A DNA stretch of 5,944 nt. It comes from JAYODW01 sp038116745 (GTDB lineage: Bacteria > Pseudomonadota > Gammaproteobacteria > Ga0077536). Position 1 is the first letter of the stretch, and each line of letters starts with the position of its first letter. Shown here in pieces: positions 1-5,944 of the stretch. The notes below the pieces were generated by a model. That model made no database searches. It had not been told where the DNA came from and saw only the letters and a program-made list of their open reading frames with translations. Both the position numbers and the translations under genes were made by a program. Location: assembly GCA_038116745.1 (NCBI GenBank), contig JAYODW010000089.1, forward strand, positions 1-5,944. Reading direction: 5' to 3'.

Positions 1-21
1 GCCGCTGCATCGGCTGGCTGA
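1..21 (+). CDS. Possible last codons of an upstream gene (partial)
   Basis: The first reading frame gives six small residues (AAASAG) and then a TGA at 19-21. A strong terminator hairpin starts only 14 bases later, which is where one expects a gene on this strand to end. Nothing about its function can be said. Another frame stays open to a TGA at 87-89, but that frame would run straight through the terminator, so the 19-21 stop is preferred. The call rests on position alone and is weak. Confidence 0.25.
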   Translation, partial: AAASAG

Positions 22-35
22 GTGTCCGACAGGAA

Positions 36-61
36 GGCCGGCTGCGCGCCGGCCGTATTTT
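36..61 (+). terminator. Rho-independent terminator
   Basis: A perfect 7-bp GC stem, GGCCGGC (36-42) and GCCGGCC (48-54), closes a 5-base loop and is followed by GTATTTT (55-61). The T-run lies on the + strand side only, so it would stop transcription entering from the left. It separates the transporter from upstream transcription and implies that the transporter has its own promoter. Confidence 0.75.
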
Positions 62-74
62 CTCCGCAACCGGC

Positions 75-96
75 CGGGGCCTCTGTTGACGCCCCG
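75..96. repeat. Small inverted repeat between terminator and leader
   Basis: CGGGGC (75-80) and GCCCCG (91-96) form a perfect 6-bp stem around a 10-base loop. There is no T-run on either side, so it is not an obvious terminator. It overlaps the proposed -35 element at 86-91. It could be chance in GC-rich DNA. Confidence 0.3.
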
Positions 97-115
97 CCCC
101 GACCGAGACTCTGAT
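86..115 (+). promoter_or_regulatory. Candidate sigma70 promoter for the MFS gene
   Basis: TTGACG (86-91) matches five of six bases of the -35 consensus. TCTGAT (110-115), 18 bases on, matches four of six of the -10 consensus. It sits just after the upstream terminator and about 120 bases before the transporter start, leaving a leader of roughly 110 bases. The -10 is mediocre, and an overlapping TGATAC (112-117) is a possible alternative. No operator or sRNA site was recognised. Confidence 0.3.
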
Positions 116-221
116 ACGTGTTGCGTCTCTATACCCGAAGGGCGATTTCCGTCGATAAAGGACGGCCGCGCCGTTCCCCCGAGCGACATACGGCGCTACC
201 AGCGCGGTTGAAGCTCGGCGC

Positions 222-239
222 GAGGGATCTCCCCCTGTG
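222..239 (+). promoter_or_regulatory. Shine-Dalgarno and GTG start of the MFS gene
   Basis: GAGGGA (222-227) lies nine bases before a GTG (237-239). The frame is closed upstream by a TAA at 156-158. The next in-frame ATG (336-338) would begin inside the first membrane helix and has no well-spaced SD. This decides the start in favour of the GTG. Confidence 0.65.
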
Positions 240-1445
240 AGCGCAGGACATAGATCGGAGCGCCCGGAAGCCCACGAGGCAGGCACCGAGGCGGGATCGA
301 CGCGGCTGCTGACCGGAGAGCTCCTGTTTATCCTGATGACCACTGCGCTGTTTGGTCTGCCCTTCTCCGCGTTTTTTCTGTTTCCGAAATTCCTTGCCAC
401 CGAGTTTGCCGCCGCGCCCTCGACGATCGGCGGCCTCAATGCGGTCACGATGTTCTTTTCGGTGCTGTTCATGCCGGTGATCGGCGCGCAGGTCGACAAG
501 CGCGGGCGCAAGCCATTCGGCTTCGCGGGTGCGGGGCTGCTCTCCCTGGCCAGCGTTGGTTTCCTCTTCGTTGACAGTATCGGTCCGCTGCTGTGGGTAC
601 TGCGCGCGATGCAGGGCGTCGCCTTCACGCTGTTCTATTTGGCGCTCTCGACTCTGACGACCGACCTGGCGCCTGCCCGCCGACTGGGTCAGGCTATCGG
701 GCTGTTCGGCGGCGTCATGATTGCGACCAATGCGCTGGGCCCGGCCGTGGCCGAATGGCTGGCGCACGAATTCGGTTGGTCGGCGGTGTTTATTGCGACC
801 GCTATCTCAGGCGGTCTGGCCTGTCTGGCGACGGTGTTCGTGCGTGAGCGACCGCATCAGCATGTCGCAGAGGCACCGACCACCATGTGGGCACTGGTGC
901 AGCGGAGCGGGATGCGGCGAGCCTTGGTGGTGGCCGTCCTTGCGGGGTGCGCGATGGGCACGCTGTTTACTTTCTATCAGCCGTGGGCACTGTCAGAGGG
1001 CATTACGCAGGTTTCGGTGTTTCTCATTGCTTTTGCCGTGACGGCCATGTTCGTGCGTTTCGGACTGGGTGGGCTCGCAGATCGCCTTGGCCGCATGCGG
1101 GTCGCAACCATGTCGTTGTTCGTGTATATCGGTGCACCTTTTTCGCTGCTCTGGGTGGATACGGTAGGGCTGCTTCTGCCGGGGGCCCTCCTCGGCTTAT
1201 CGCATGGCCTGTTTTTCCCAGCGCTGAATGCCGTGGCGCTGGATTACGCTGCGGTGCGCGAACGGGGTAAAGCGATGGCGGCCTATCACGGTGCTTTCAA
1301 TGTCGGTTTTGCAGGCAGTGGTTACCTGATGGGTTTTCTCGCCGCTGCGGCCGGGTATCCGATCGTGTTCTGCCTGGCCGGCATCTGCTGCCTGATCGGG
1401 TTCGGTCTCCTGGTTTCGGCGCCGCGCTCTGCCGCGTCGGCCTGA
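237..1445 (+). CDS. MFS transporter, 12-helix, substrate unknown
   Basis: A predicted 402-residue inner-membrane transporter of the major facilitator superfamily, probably a proton-coupled exporter. A polar N-terminus of about 25 residues precedes some 12 hydrophobic segments (roughly 27-50, 62-84, 94-113, 117-138, 151-173, 181-202, then 228-248, 258-280, 288-306, 309-333, 347-371, 373-394), with a central loop near 203-227. MFS motif A lies between helices 2 and 3 (G83, D87, G90, R91, K92). Its degenerate copy lies between helices 8 and 9 (G279, D282, G285, R286). Helix 4 has the R123-x-x-Q126-G127 signature of motif B. Helix 5 has G168-P169 but lacks the trailing Gly pair of antiporter motif C. 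The length is normal for the family. The gene stands alone, after a terminator and convergent with the pilus operon, so context does not reveal a substrate. Family assignment is firm; an efflux role is inferred. Confidence 0.9.
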   Translation: MSAGHRSERPEAHEAGTEAGSTRLLTGELLFILMTTALFGLPFSAFFLFPKFLATEFAAAPSTIGGLNAVTMFFSVLFMPVIGAQVDKRGRKPFGFAGAGLLSLASVGFLFVDSIGPLLWVLRAMQGVAFTLFYLALSTLTTDLAPARRLGQAIGLFGGVMIATNALGPAVAEWLAHEFGWSAVFIATAISGGLACLATVFVRERPHQHVAEAPTTMWALVQRSGMRRALVVAVLAGCAMGTLFTFYQPWALSEGITQVSVFLIAFAVTAMFVRFGLGGLADRLGRMRVATMSLFVYIGAPFSLLWVDTVGLLLPGALLGLSHGLFFPALNAVALDYAAVRERGKAMAAYHGAFNVGFAGSGYLMGFLAAAAGYPIVFCLAGICCLIGFGLLVSAPRSAASA

Positions 1446-1472
1446 GAGCGGCGTCGCGCCGCCTGCCAGGTC
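1439..1472. terminator. Hairpin spanning the two convergent stop codons, possible bidirectional terminator
   Basis: The inner stem GCGGCG (1448-1453) and CGCCGC (1457-1462) is perfect with a TCG loop. An outer stem pairs GGCCTG (1439-1444) with CAGGTC (1467-1472): one G-U pair in the + transcript, one A-C mismatch in the - transcript. The structure covers the TGA of the transporter (1443-1445) and reaches into the TGA of mshQ (1471-1473). There is no T-run on either side, so intrinsic termination is doubtful. It may stabilise 3' ends or help Rho-dependent termination. Confidence 0.4.
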
Positions 1473-4371
1473 AGAACACTTCGCGCCAGTAGAGAATGCG
1501 GTCGTTGCCGCGGAAGGTCTCAAAGCGCACCCGTATAGTCGGCGTGCTGAAGTCGTCCGCGTCGTTATAGTCCCCGTCCTGATCCCAGTCGAACTGCAGC
1601 CAGGGATAGCTGCTCAGATCGACATCGATATCGAAATAATCGACCACGCCCGGTGCCGCTACGCTGAGGCCGGCGTCACCCGAGCCACCGCCGAGTCCGT
1701 CGCCGAAGGCGATGTACGCGAGTCCGGCAGGGCTGTAGGTCCAGCTAACGGCCGGGTAAGGCGAGCTGCCGAGCGGCGCGAGGATCGGATCGGACAGGAT
1801 ATTGGCTGCGCTGCCGTCCGAGTCCGTGAACTCAATGGCGGTGCGTACGATCCGGGTTTCGTCGCTACTGGAAGCGGCCCAGGTGCTGCCGTTCCAGTAT
1901 TCGGTGCGGAAGGGCACGGCGAGCGCAGCAGACTCCGGCCCGGAGGTGCTCTGCACGTAGAGGCGCCCGAAACGCTGGTCGGTCATGCCGAGCGCGACGC
2001 TGTCGTCGATTCCGTCCACGTTGGTATCGAGATCGAGGCCGCTGGTGGTGATTGTGAAAGCGCCCTCCGTGTCGGCGGCGAGCCCACCGATGGCGATGTT
2101 GGCGAGACTGCTCGCGGCTTCCGGCGCAGCTGCCCGGGCGATGGTCATCTGCGTGGTGACAGAGGCCAGGCCGTTATTCCAGCTGACGCTTGAGGTCGAG
2201 GAAAGCCGCGGATTAAACGAGCTGACCGGTGCGCTGCCGAGCGCGCCGAAGCTGAGGTCGCCTGCGCTCAGTCGGGCAAAAACGTCGGTGTAGTTGGTCG
2301 TGGTGCCGCCGGCGCTGTTGCGCGCGGTCACCAGGAAGCTCAGACCGAAAGACTGCCCGAGATAAGTGAAGCCGCCGTTGGCATCCGACACCGTGGCGCC
2401 TGAGAGCGCAAACGCGTAGGGCACGATGCGGCCGATGGTGGCGCTGCTCGCGGCAGCAAGATCGGCATCGGCGGCGGAAAGGTAGTCGCTGACGCCATCG
2501 ACTGAGAAAGTGAAGGCGCCGACCTCAGAGACGCTCTGGCTGAAAGTTGCGGTTCCGTCGGAGCTAATGCTGACGGTAGATGTTCCCAGGCTACCCGTAG
2601 CGCCACCGGATGGGGCTACCAGCGCGTGGGATAAGGGGATGTCGCTGACCGCAAAATTCGGAGTCGTCGCATTTCCGGCGCAGAAATCTGTGTTGCTCTC
2701 GCCGTCGCTCTGCCAGCCAACGGCCGTGACGCTCAGCTCAAAAGTTTCTCCTGCCCTGGCAAGAACGGTGCAGTCCTCGTGGGGCGCTGAGCACGATGCG
2801 TTGGCCTCGTTGCTGACAATGCAGAATCCTGCGGGTCTGACAACGAAGCTATTGCTGGCGCCGCTGACCGTCACGCTGCCGCCGGCTGGATCGGTGTCGG
2901 ATACCGGCAGGATGGCGGTTGCCAGCAGCTGGATGCGCCCGGCGTCGTCGTAGCGGAAATCGAGGCTCCCGGTGCCGGTGCCGTCGAACGCGATGCTGAC
3001 AGTGGTGTATCCCACGGTGTCGGCATCGATGCTGGTATCGCCGGCGCTGCCGCTGACGATGAGACCGTCATTGGCGGTCGCGCAGCTCATGGGAGAGATG
3101 CAGTCGTACGCGAAGTCGATGGCGGCCGAGCCGTTGCTGATGAGGGCTTCGCAGGCGCCGGTCGCGGGATCGGTATGCACGGCGCGCACGGTGATTGCTT
3201 CTCCGCTCACGCTGGTGCCGCGACCGGCGATCTGCGTGTTGACGCTGTCGACCACCCCGTCACCGTAGAAACGGAAGGCGGCGTCGCTGAACGTAACGAA
3301 GTCGTCATTCTGGTTGCCGTCATCATCGTTACCGCCATCGCTGCCGCTGACATCGATTTCGAGTGTGGCAGGACTGAGTTTGCGCAGCTGGAAAGTGACC
3401 GAGGCGGCGTCTGCAGGCAGGGTGTACTGGTAACTGCTGGCACCATCCGGATTGGTCCAGCCATCGTTGGCGACGTCTGTCGAGACAGAGATTGTCGTTC
3501 CGCCGGGAATATCGGTTGCGACGCCGCTGCTGTTCGTTGCCGTGATGGTGACGTTAACTGGCTCGCAGGTGACTGCGTTCGCTGGCGCGCTGACCTGGTA
3601 GTTGAGTGAGACTCCGACCGCCGCCGGCGACAGGGCAAGCAGGGTGCCGAGAGTCGCAGCTTCACCACTGTCTGCCGTGCGGCTGCCGGTGCTCCCGCTC
3701 GCGGCGATGAACTCGCTGGTGATCAGGTTTGAAGTCCCGTTAGGTCCGCCGCCGGACTGGATCAGGGCCACGTCGCTCATGTCCGCCGGCGACGTGAAGG
3801 TGACGCCGCCATTCATGCCCGAGAAAAAGCCCAGCAGCAGGGAGTTCACCTGCGCAGTGGTGACCGCCGCCGGGCTGACGGAGCCGCTCGCTGACGCGGC
3901 GGTGCTGTCGTCCACAATGCCCGCCGTGGTGTCGACCCCGGAGAGCGCAACAATGGCGCCGGCAGTACGCCCTGACACGCCCCAGGTGTAGGACGCCGGC
4001 TCGGAAGCTGCGACCCGGTAATAAACGGCCTGGGCAAGATAGCTGACATTGCGACCACCGCCTACGCTTTGCGACGTTGCTGCGACCAGCGTCCATCCGC
4101 CTCCCGTGGGCGCGGTGATGGTAGTGCCGTCGCGGGTCGAGATATGCGCCAGCAGCACATCACCATCCGCCGTGCCGCTCGGTACGGCAACCGTCAGTGA
4201 GCTGGCGTTGTTGCTTGAATCGATGCCGGTTTCAGTTGCGACAACCGCGATTGCGGCATGGACGGGCGAGGCGGACAGCAGCCACGCGATCAGACCGCCC
4301 CAGATGCAAACGCGGCGCAGCAGCACGTTATTTGACTGCGCGTGCGACACGCGCCGTTTCAATCGCGCCAT
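1471..4371 (-). CDS. mshQ: MshQ-like MSHA pilus protein, DUF6701 family
   Basis: A 966-residue exported protein at the 3' end of the msh operon. The N-terminus has basic residues (R19, R20), a hydrophobic stretch (about 21-33) and a likely signal peptidase site after V37-H-A39. Residues about 41-250 form a Gly/Ser/Thr-rich beta module with a GDVLLA start, a GGWTLV element and a YYRVAASEPASYTW element, a type seen in many secreted proteins. Residues about 360 to the end match DUF6701: TQIAGRG near 379, ACEA near 406, RFGRLYVQ near 800, FRTEYWNGS near 821, FDWDQDGDY near 927, and the closing RGNDRILYWREVF. The mature chain has eight Cys (269, 407, 424, 430, 517, 527, 534, 564), consistent with disulfides. 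Acidic stretches at 345-357, 782-791 and 929-940 could bind Ca2+. The ATG has GAGGT nine bases upstream and overlaps mshP by 13 bases. Family and operon position are well supported; a surface or tip adhesin role is inferred. Confidence 0.9.
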   Translation of the reverse strand: MARLKRRVSHAQSNNVLLRRVCIWGGLIAWLLSASPVHAAIAVVATETGIDSSNNASSLTVAVPSGTADGDVLLAHISTRDGTTITAPTGGGWTLVAATSQSVGGGRNVSYLAQAVYYRVAASEPASYTWGVSGRTAGAIVALSGVDTTAGIVDDSTAASASGSVSPAAVTTAQVNSLLLGFFSGMNGGVTFTSPADMSDVALIQSGGGPNGTSNLITSEFIAASGSTGSRTADSGEAATLGTLLALSPAAVGVSLNYQVSAPANAVTCEPVNVTITATNSSGVATDIPGGTTISVSTDVANDGWTNPDGASSYQYTLPADAASVTFQLRKLSPATLEIDVSGSDGGNDDDGNQNDDFVTFSDAAFRFYGDGVVDSVNTQIAGRGTSVSGEAITVRAVHTDPATGACEALISNGSAAIDFAYDCISPMSCATANDGLIVSGSAGDTSIDADTVGYTTVSIAFDGTGTGSLDFRYDDAGRIQLLATAILPVSDTDPAGGSVTVSGASNSFVVRPAGFCIVSNEANASCSAPHEDCTVLARAGETFELSVTAVGWQSDGESNTDFCAGNATTPNFAVSDIPLSHALVAPSGGATGSLGTSTVSISSDGTATFSQSVSEVGAFTFSVDGVSDYLSAADADLAAASSATIGRIVPYAFALSGATVSDANGGFTYLGQSFGLSFLVTARNSAGGTTTNYTDVFARLSAGDLSFGALGSAPVSSFNPRLSSTSSVSWNNGLASVTTQMTIARAAAPEAASSLANIAIGGLAADTEGAFTITTSGLDLDTNVDGIDDSVALGMTDQRFGRLYVQSTSGPESAALAVPFRTEYWNGSTWAASSSDETRIVRTAIEFTDSDGSAANILSDPILAPLGSSPYPAVSWTYSPAGLAYIAFGDGLGGGSGDAGLSVAAPGVVDYFDIDVDLSSYPWLQFDWDQDGDYNDADDFSTPTIRVRFETFRGNDRILYWREVF

Positions 4372-4802
4372 CGAGAACGGACCTCGATCGCTCGCTGCGC
4401 CGTCACGCCGCCGCTGCCGCAGCTGGCGCTGCTGTTGACGGTAAAGAAAGAGGTTGTGTCCCCGCTGTCGATAGCGGTGCTGCAGCTGATTGTTACCGAG
4501 CAGCCGGCAAGACCGGCGGTGGACAGGCTGAGCGTATCGCCGTTCGTTGCTGTGCAGTTGGACGTCACCAGGGCGCGGCTCAGGCTGCTGCCGCCGGCGG
4601 CCACATAGAACAGCTGATGCATGGCGTACTGCGCCCCACTGTCGGCTGCGTAGAGCGCCTGCGCGGTGACCGCCTGCTGCGCGGAGCCGACTGCGCCCTG
4701 CGTTGCAAGTCGTGAGATTGAAAGCGCCAGCGCACCCAGGCCGACGAGGATAAAGATCGCCAGTGGGATCAGATACCCGCGCTGTCCCCGTTCAGTAGAC
4801 AT
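4359..4802 (-). CDS. mshP: MshP-like minor pilus biogenesis protein
   Basis: A 147-residue protein with a short basic head (R5, R8), a Gly9-Tyr10 junction and one long hydrophobic helix (about 10-30), then an ectodomain. The GYLIPLAIFILVGLGALAL start resembles MshP and PilX proteins, which carry a prepilin-like helix but not the Glu5 of classical pilins; position 5 after Gly9 is Leu14. The segment QALYAADSGAQYAMHQL (48-64) is the typical helix after the membrane span. Four Cys (83, 101, 107, 128) are spaced as in MshP (an SNC, a GCSV, an ISC and an ASCGS), and a VTAQRAIEV element lies near the end. The ATG (4802-4800) lies inside the end of mshO, an 11-base overlap without a clear SD, so translation probably depends on mshO. 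By analogy with PilX it may join a minor pilin priming or tip complex; this is inferred. The family call rests on sequence pattern and gene order together. Confidence 0.87.
   Translation of the reverse strand: MSTERGQRGYLIPLAIFILVGLGALALSISRLATQGAVGSAQQAVTAQALYAADSGAQYAMHQLFYVAAGGSSLSRALVTSNCTATNGDTLSLSTAGLAGCSVTISCSTAIDSGDTTSFFTVNSSASCGSGGVTAQRAIEVRSRWRD
4381..4385 (-). promoter_or_regulatory. Shine-Dalgarno of mshQ inside mshP
   Basis: GAGGT on the - strand lies nine bases before the mshQ ATG (4371-4369), within the last codons of mshP. Of the three in-window msh starts this is the only one with a clear SD, so mshQ may be initiated independently as well as by coupling. Confidence 0.6.
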
Positions 4803-5580
4803 TGCGCACCATGATGTCGCGACTGAGGGTCACGGTTTCATCATTGCGGCTGAACTGCAGCGCGACCGCCAGCAGTGCGTTGCGATCTTCCGTGCCCTGC
4901 GACAGGACAAACGGCGAACCTGCGCTGCTGACCTGCTCGGCCAGCAGCGTGGTAGTGCCGCCGGGAATGCCGCTGGAGGCGGCCGGCGTCCCATAGTTCT
5001 GGTAGTGATAGAGCGCGCCGCTGGCCAGACAGTAAGCCTCGGGATTATCGGCCAGGAAAAAGCGGCTGCTTTCCGAGTTGCGGATGAACGTGCTGCTGGC
5101 GGCAAGTTCGATGACCGCGTCCGAGTGGGTTTCGCTGCCGCTGATGGATGCATAGCCAGCACTCGAATACGCCTCCCCGGCGGTCTGCACCCCGATGTAG
5201 AGGTAGCGCGCGGTGCCCCCGCCGATCGTATAGCCGCCCGTTTCTATCGACGTCACAGCGCTCGCACCATTGCTGGCGTCGGGAACATCGGACACGTAGC
5301 CGCCCCCAGCGACCACGGGGACGAATTCAACGCAGTTTCCGCTGTTGGTAACGCGCACGCTGTTAGGCAGTGCTGCCTGGACCTGTCGCGCCATCCGCTC
5401 GACAGCTACCCGTCCCCCGGCAATCAGTCGACTGCGTTCGCTGGTGCGCTGATACGCCGTTGCCGCCTGGAGCACGAACTGGGCGCCGATGGTTGCCAGG
5501 ATCCCGAGCAGCGCCAGCACGATCACCAGCTCGATGAGGGTGAAGCCCTGGCGGGCGCGTCCGGCGCTGAGCCCGCTCAT
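4792..5580 (-). CDS. mshO: MshO-like minor pseudopilin
   Basis: A 262-residue type IV pilin-like protein. A short basic leader (R8, R10) ends in G12, followed by FTLIE and a hydrophobic helix to about residue 37. This is the classical prepilin peptidase site: cleavage after G12, methylated Phe13, and Glu17 as the conserved Glu5. The ectodomain contains R-M-A-R-Q-V near 62-67, ALPNSVRV (70-77), GNCVEFVPVV (81-90) and RFFLADNPEAYC (173-184), all typical of MshO. Cys83 and Cys184 are the only two Cys and may form a disulfide. The protein should be inserted in the inner membrane and incorporated at low abundance into the MSHA pilus or its initiation complex. Its ATG (5580-5578) shares one base with the mshD stop in a TGATG junction. 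The SD is weak, so translation is probably coupled to mshD. Confidence 0.92.
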   Translation of the reverse strand: MSGLSAGRARQGFTLIELVIVLALLGILATIGAQFVLQAATAYQRTSERSRLIAGGRVAVERMARQVQAALPNSVRVTNSGNCVEFVPVVAGGGYVSDVPDASNGASAVTSIETGGYTIGGGTARYLYIGVQTAGEAYSSAGYASISGSETHSDAVIELAASSTFIRNSESSRFFLADNPEAYCLASGALYHYQNYGTPAASSGIPGGTTTLLAEQVSSAGSPFVLSQGTEDRNALLAVALQFSRNDETVTLSRDIMVRNVY

Positions 5581-5944
5581 CAGAAATTCACTTTATAGGC
5601 CGCGAGCGTCACCACTTCGCCACCGGTGGATGTGGCGGTGACCGTCAGGCGGCGCGCCTGGCTGCCGGCAAGGCCAAGGTCTGCGCCCGCCGCTGCCACG
5701 GTGACTGCGATCGTGCAGTTCGCCAGGCTGGAATCGGTCTGACCGTTGTAATCCCCCACATCATCAAAGTCGCCGTCGGGCGTTATTCCTGCGCAGGCGA
5801 GGGAATCCGGCTGTGCGCTGCCGCAGGCGGGCACGTTGCCGAGATTGTTCTCATCGAAACGCCGGGCAAGCACTTCGTCGAGCTTTGCCTGCGCGCATTC
5901 GAGCGCGCGGCTGCGCGCGATCGGATCAACGCTGGTCTGTACAG
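5580..5944 (-). CDS. mshD: MshD-like minor pseudopilin, C-terminal part only
   Basis: The frame is open from the window edge to a TGA at 5582-5580, giving the last 120 or so residues. The N-terminal prepilin signal and membrane helix lie outside the window. The visible part carries MshD hallmarks: a DPIARSRALECAQAKLDEVL segment right after the window edge, RRFDENN, then a Cys-containing loop (VPACGS, SLACAG), the acidic DGDFDDVGDYNG motif, and a final beta-rich stretch ending in YKVNF. A GTG at 5873-5871 lies inside this conserved block and is an internal Val codon, not a start. The gene lies directly upstream of mshO, as in known MSHA loci. It is expected to be a low-abundance inner-membrane or pilus component. 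Confidence 0.9.
   Translation of the reverse strand, partial: VQTSVDPIARSRALECAQAKLDEVLARRFDENNLGNVPACGSAQPDSLACAGITPDGDFDDVGDYNGQTDSSLANCTIAVTVAAAGADLGLAGSQARRLTVTATSTGGEVVTLAAYKVNF

Noticed and set aside
129..767. A 212-codon open frame on the - strand over the transporter leader and 5' half
   Set aside because: The product is rich in Arg, Gln and Glu with no domain signature, typical of the antisense of a hydrophobic membrane protein gene. The opposite strand clearly encodes the MFS protein.
3300..3360. Asp/Asn codon repeats in mshQ as a possible simple-sequence phase-variation tract
   Set aside because: The bases are mixed GAT/GAC/AAC codons without a uniform repeat unit, and the frame is intact. 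There is no homopolymer or tandem unit able to slip.
1985..4715. Several + strand and alternate-frame - strand open frames of 66-172 codons within mshQ and mshP
   Set aside because: All lie inside the intact mshQ or mshP frames, have low-complexity Ala/Ser/Pro/Arg products and show no motif. They are shadows of the real genes.
4666..5598. A 310-codon open frame on the + strand opposite mshO
   Set aside because: It lies antisense to a gene with a clear prepilin signal and conserved MshO motifs. It has no hydrophobic pattern or recognisable motif of its own. Long antisense frames are expected in GC-rich coding DNA.
5580..5873. A 97-codon gene starting at the GTG at 5873
   Set aside because: The frame continues upstream to the window edge with conserved MshD sequence, so the GTG is an internal valine codon and the gene is partial.
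1..5944. Search for tRNA, rRNA, CRISPR arrays, insertion sequences and att sites
   Set aside because: Reading both strands showed no cloverleaf with a conserved T-loop, no spaced direct repeats, no transposase motifs and no terminal inverted repeats.

Overview
This is a GC-rich bacterial window with two convergent transcription blocks. A solitary major facilitator superfamily (MFS) transporter lies on the + strand (237-1445). The distal end of an MSHA-type (mannose-sensitive haemagglutinin) type IV pilus operon fills the - strand, read from 5944 down to 1471 as mshD (3' part only), mshO, mshP, mshQ. This gene order matches the 3' end of the MSHA locus in Vibrio and Shewanella. With the high GC content, it points to a high-GC gammaproteobacterium, or less likely a betaproteobacterium. 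I cannot name the genus.

Layout. Bases 1-236 hold a strong Rho-independent terminator (36-61) for whatever lies upstream, then a possible sigma70-type promoter and a leader for the transporter. The transporter starts at a GTG with a well-placed Shine-Dalgarno (SD) sequence. It has the hallmarks of a 12-helix antiporter but no visible clue to its substrate. Its stop codon lies 25 bases from the convergent stop of mshQ, and one GC-rich hairpin spans both stops. On the - strand each msh gene overlaps the next by 1, 11 and 13 bases, so the four are almost certainly one translationally coupled unit. Their promoter must lie upstream of mshD, outside the window.

How the genes fit together. MshD and MshO are minor pseudopilins. 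MshO shows a textbook prepilin peptidase site; the MshD N-terminus is off the window. MshP is a small membrane-anchored, Cys-rich PilX-like protein without the canonical Glu5. MshQ is a large protein with a signal peptide, an N-terminal beta-rich module and a long C-terminal DUF6701 region. By analogy with other type IV pili, the small proteins may form a priming or tip complex and MshQ may be the exported tip or surface component. That role for MshQ is inference.

No RNA genes, insertion sequences, CRISPR arrays or other mobile elements were seen. The most interesting point is the domain architecture of MshQ. The rest reads as a well-preserved pilus locus next to an unrelated transporter.
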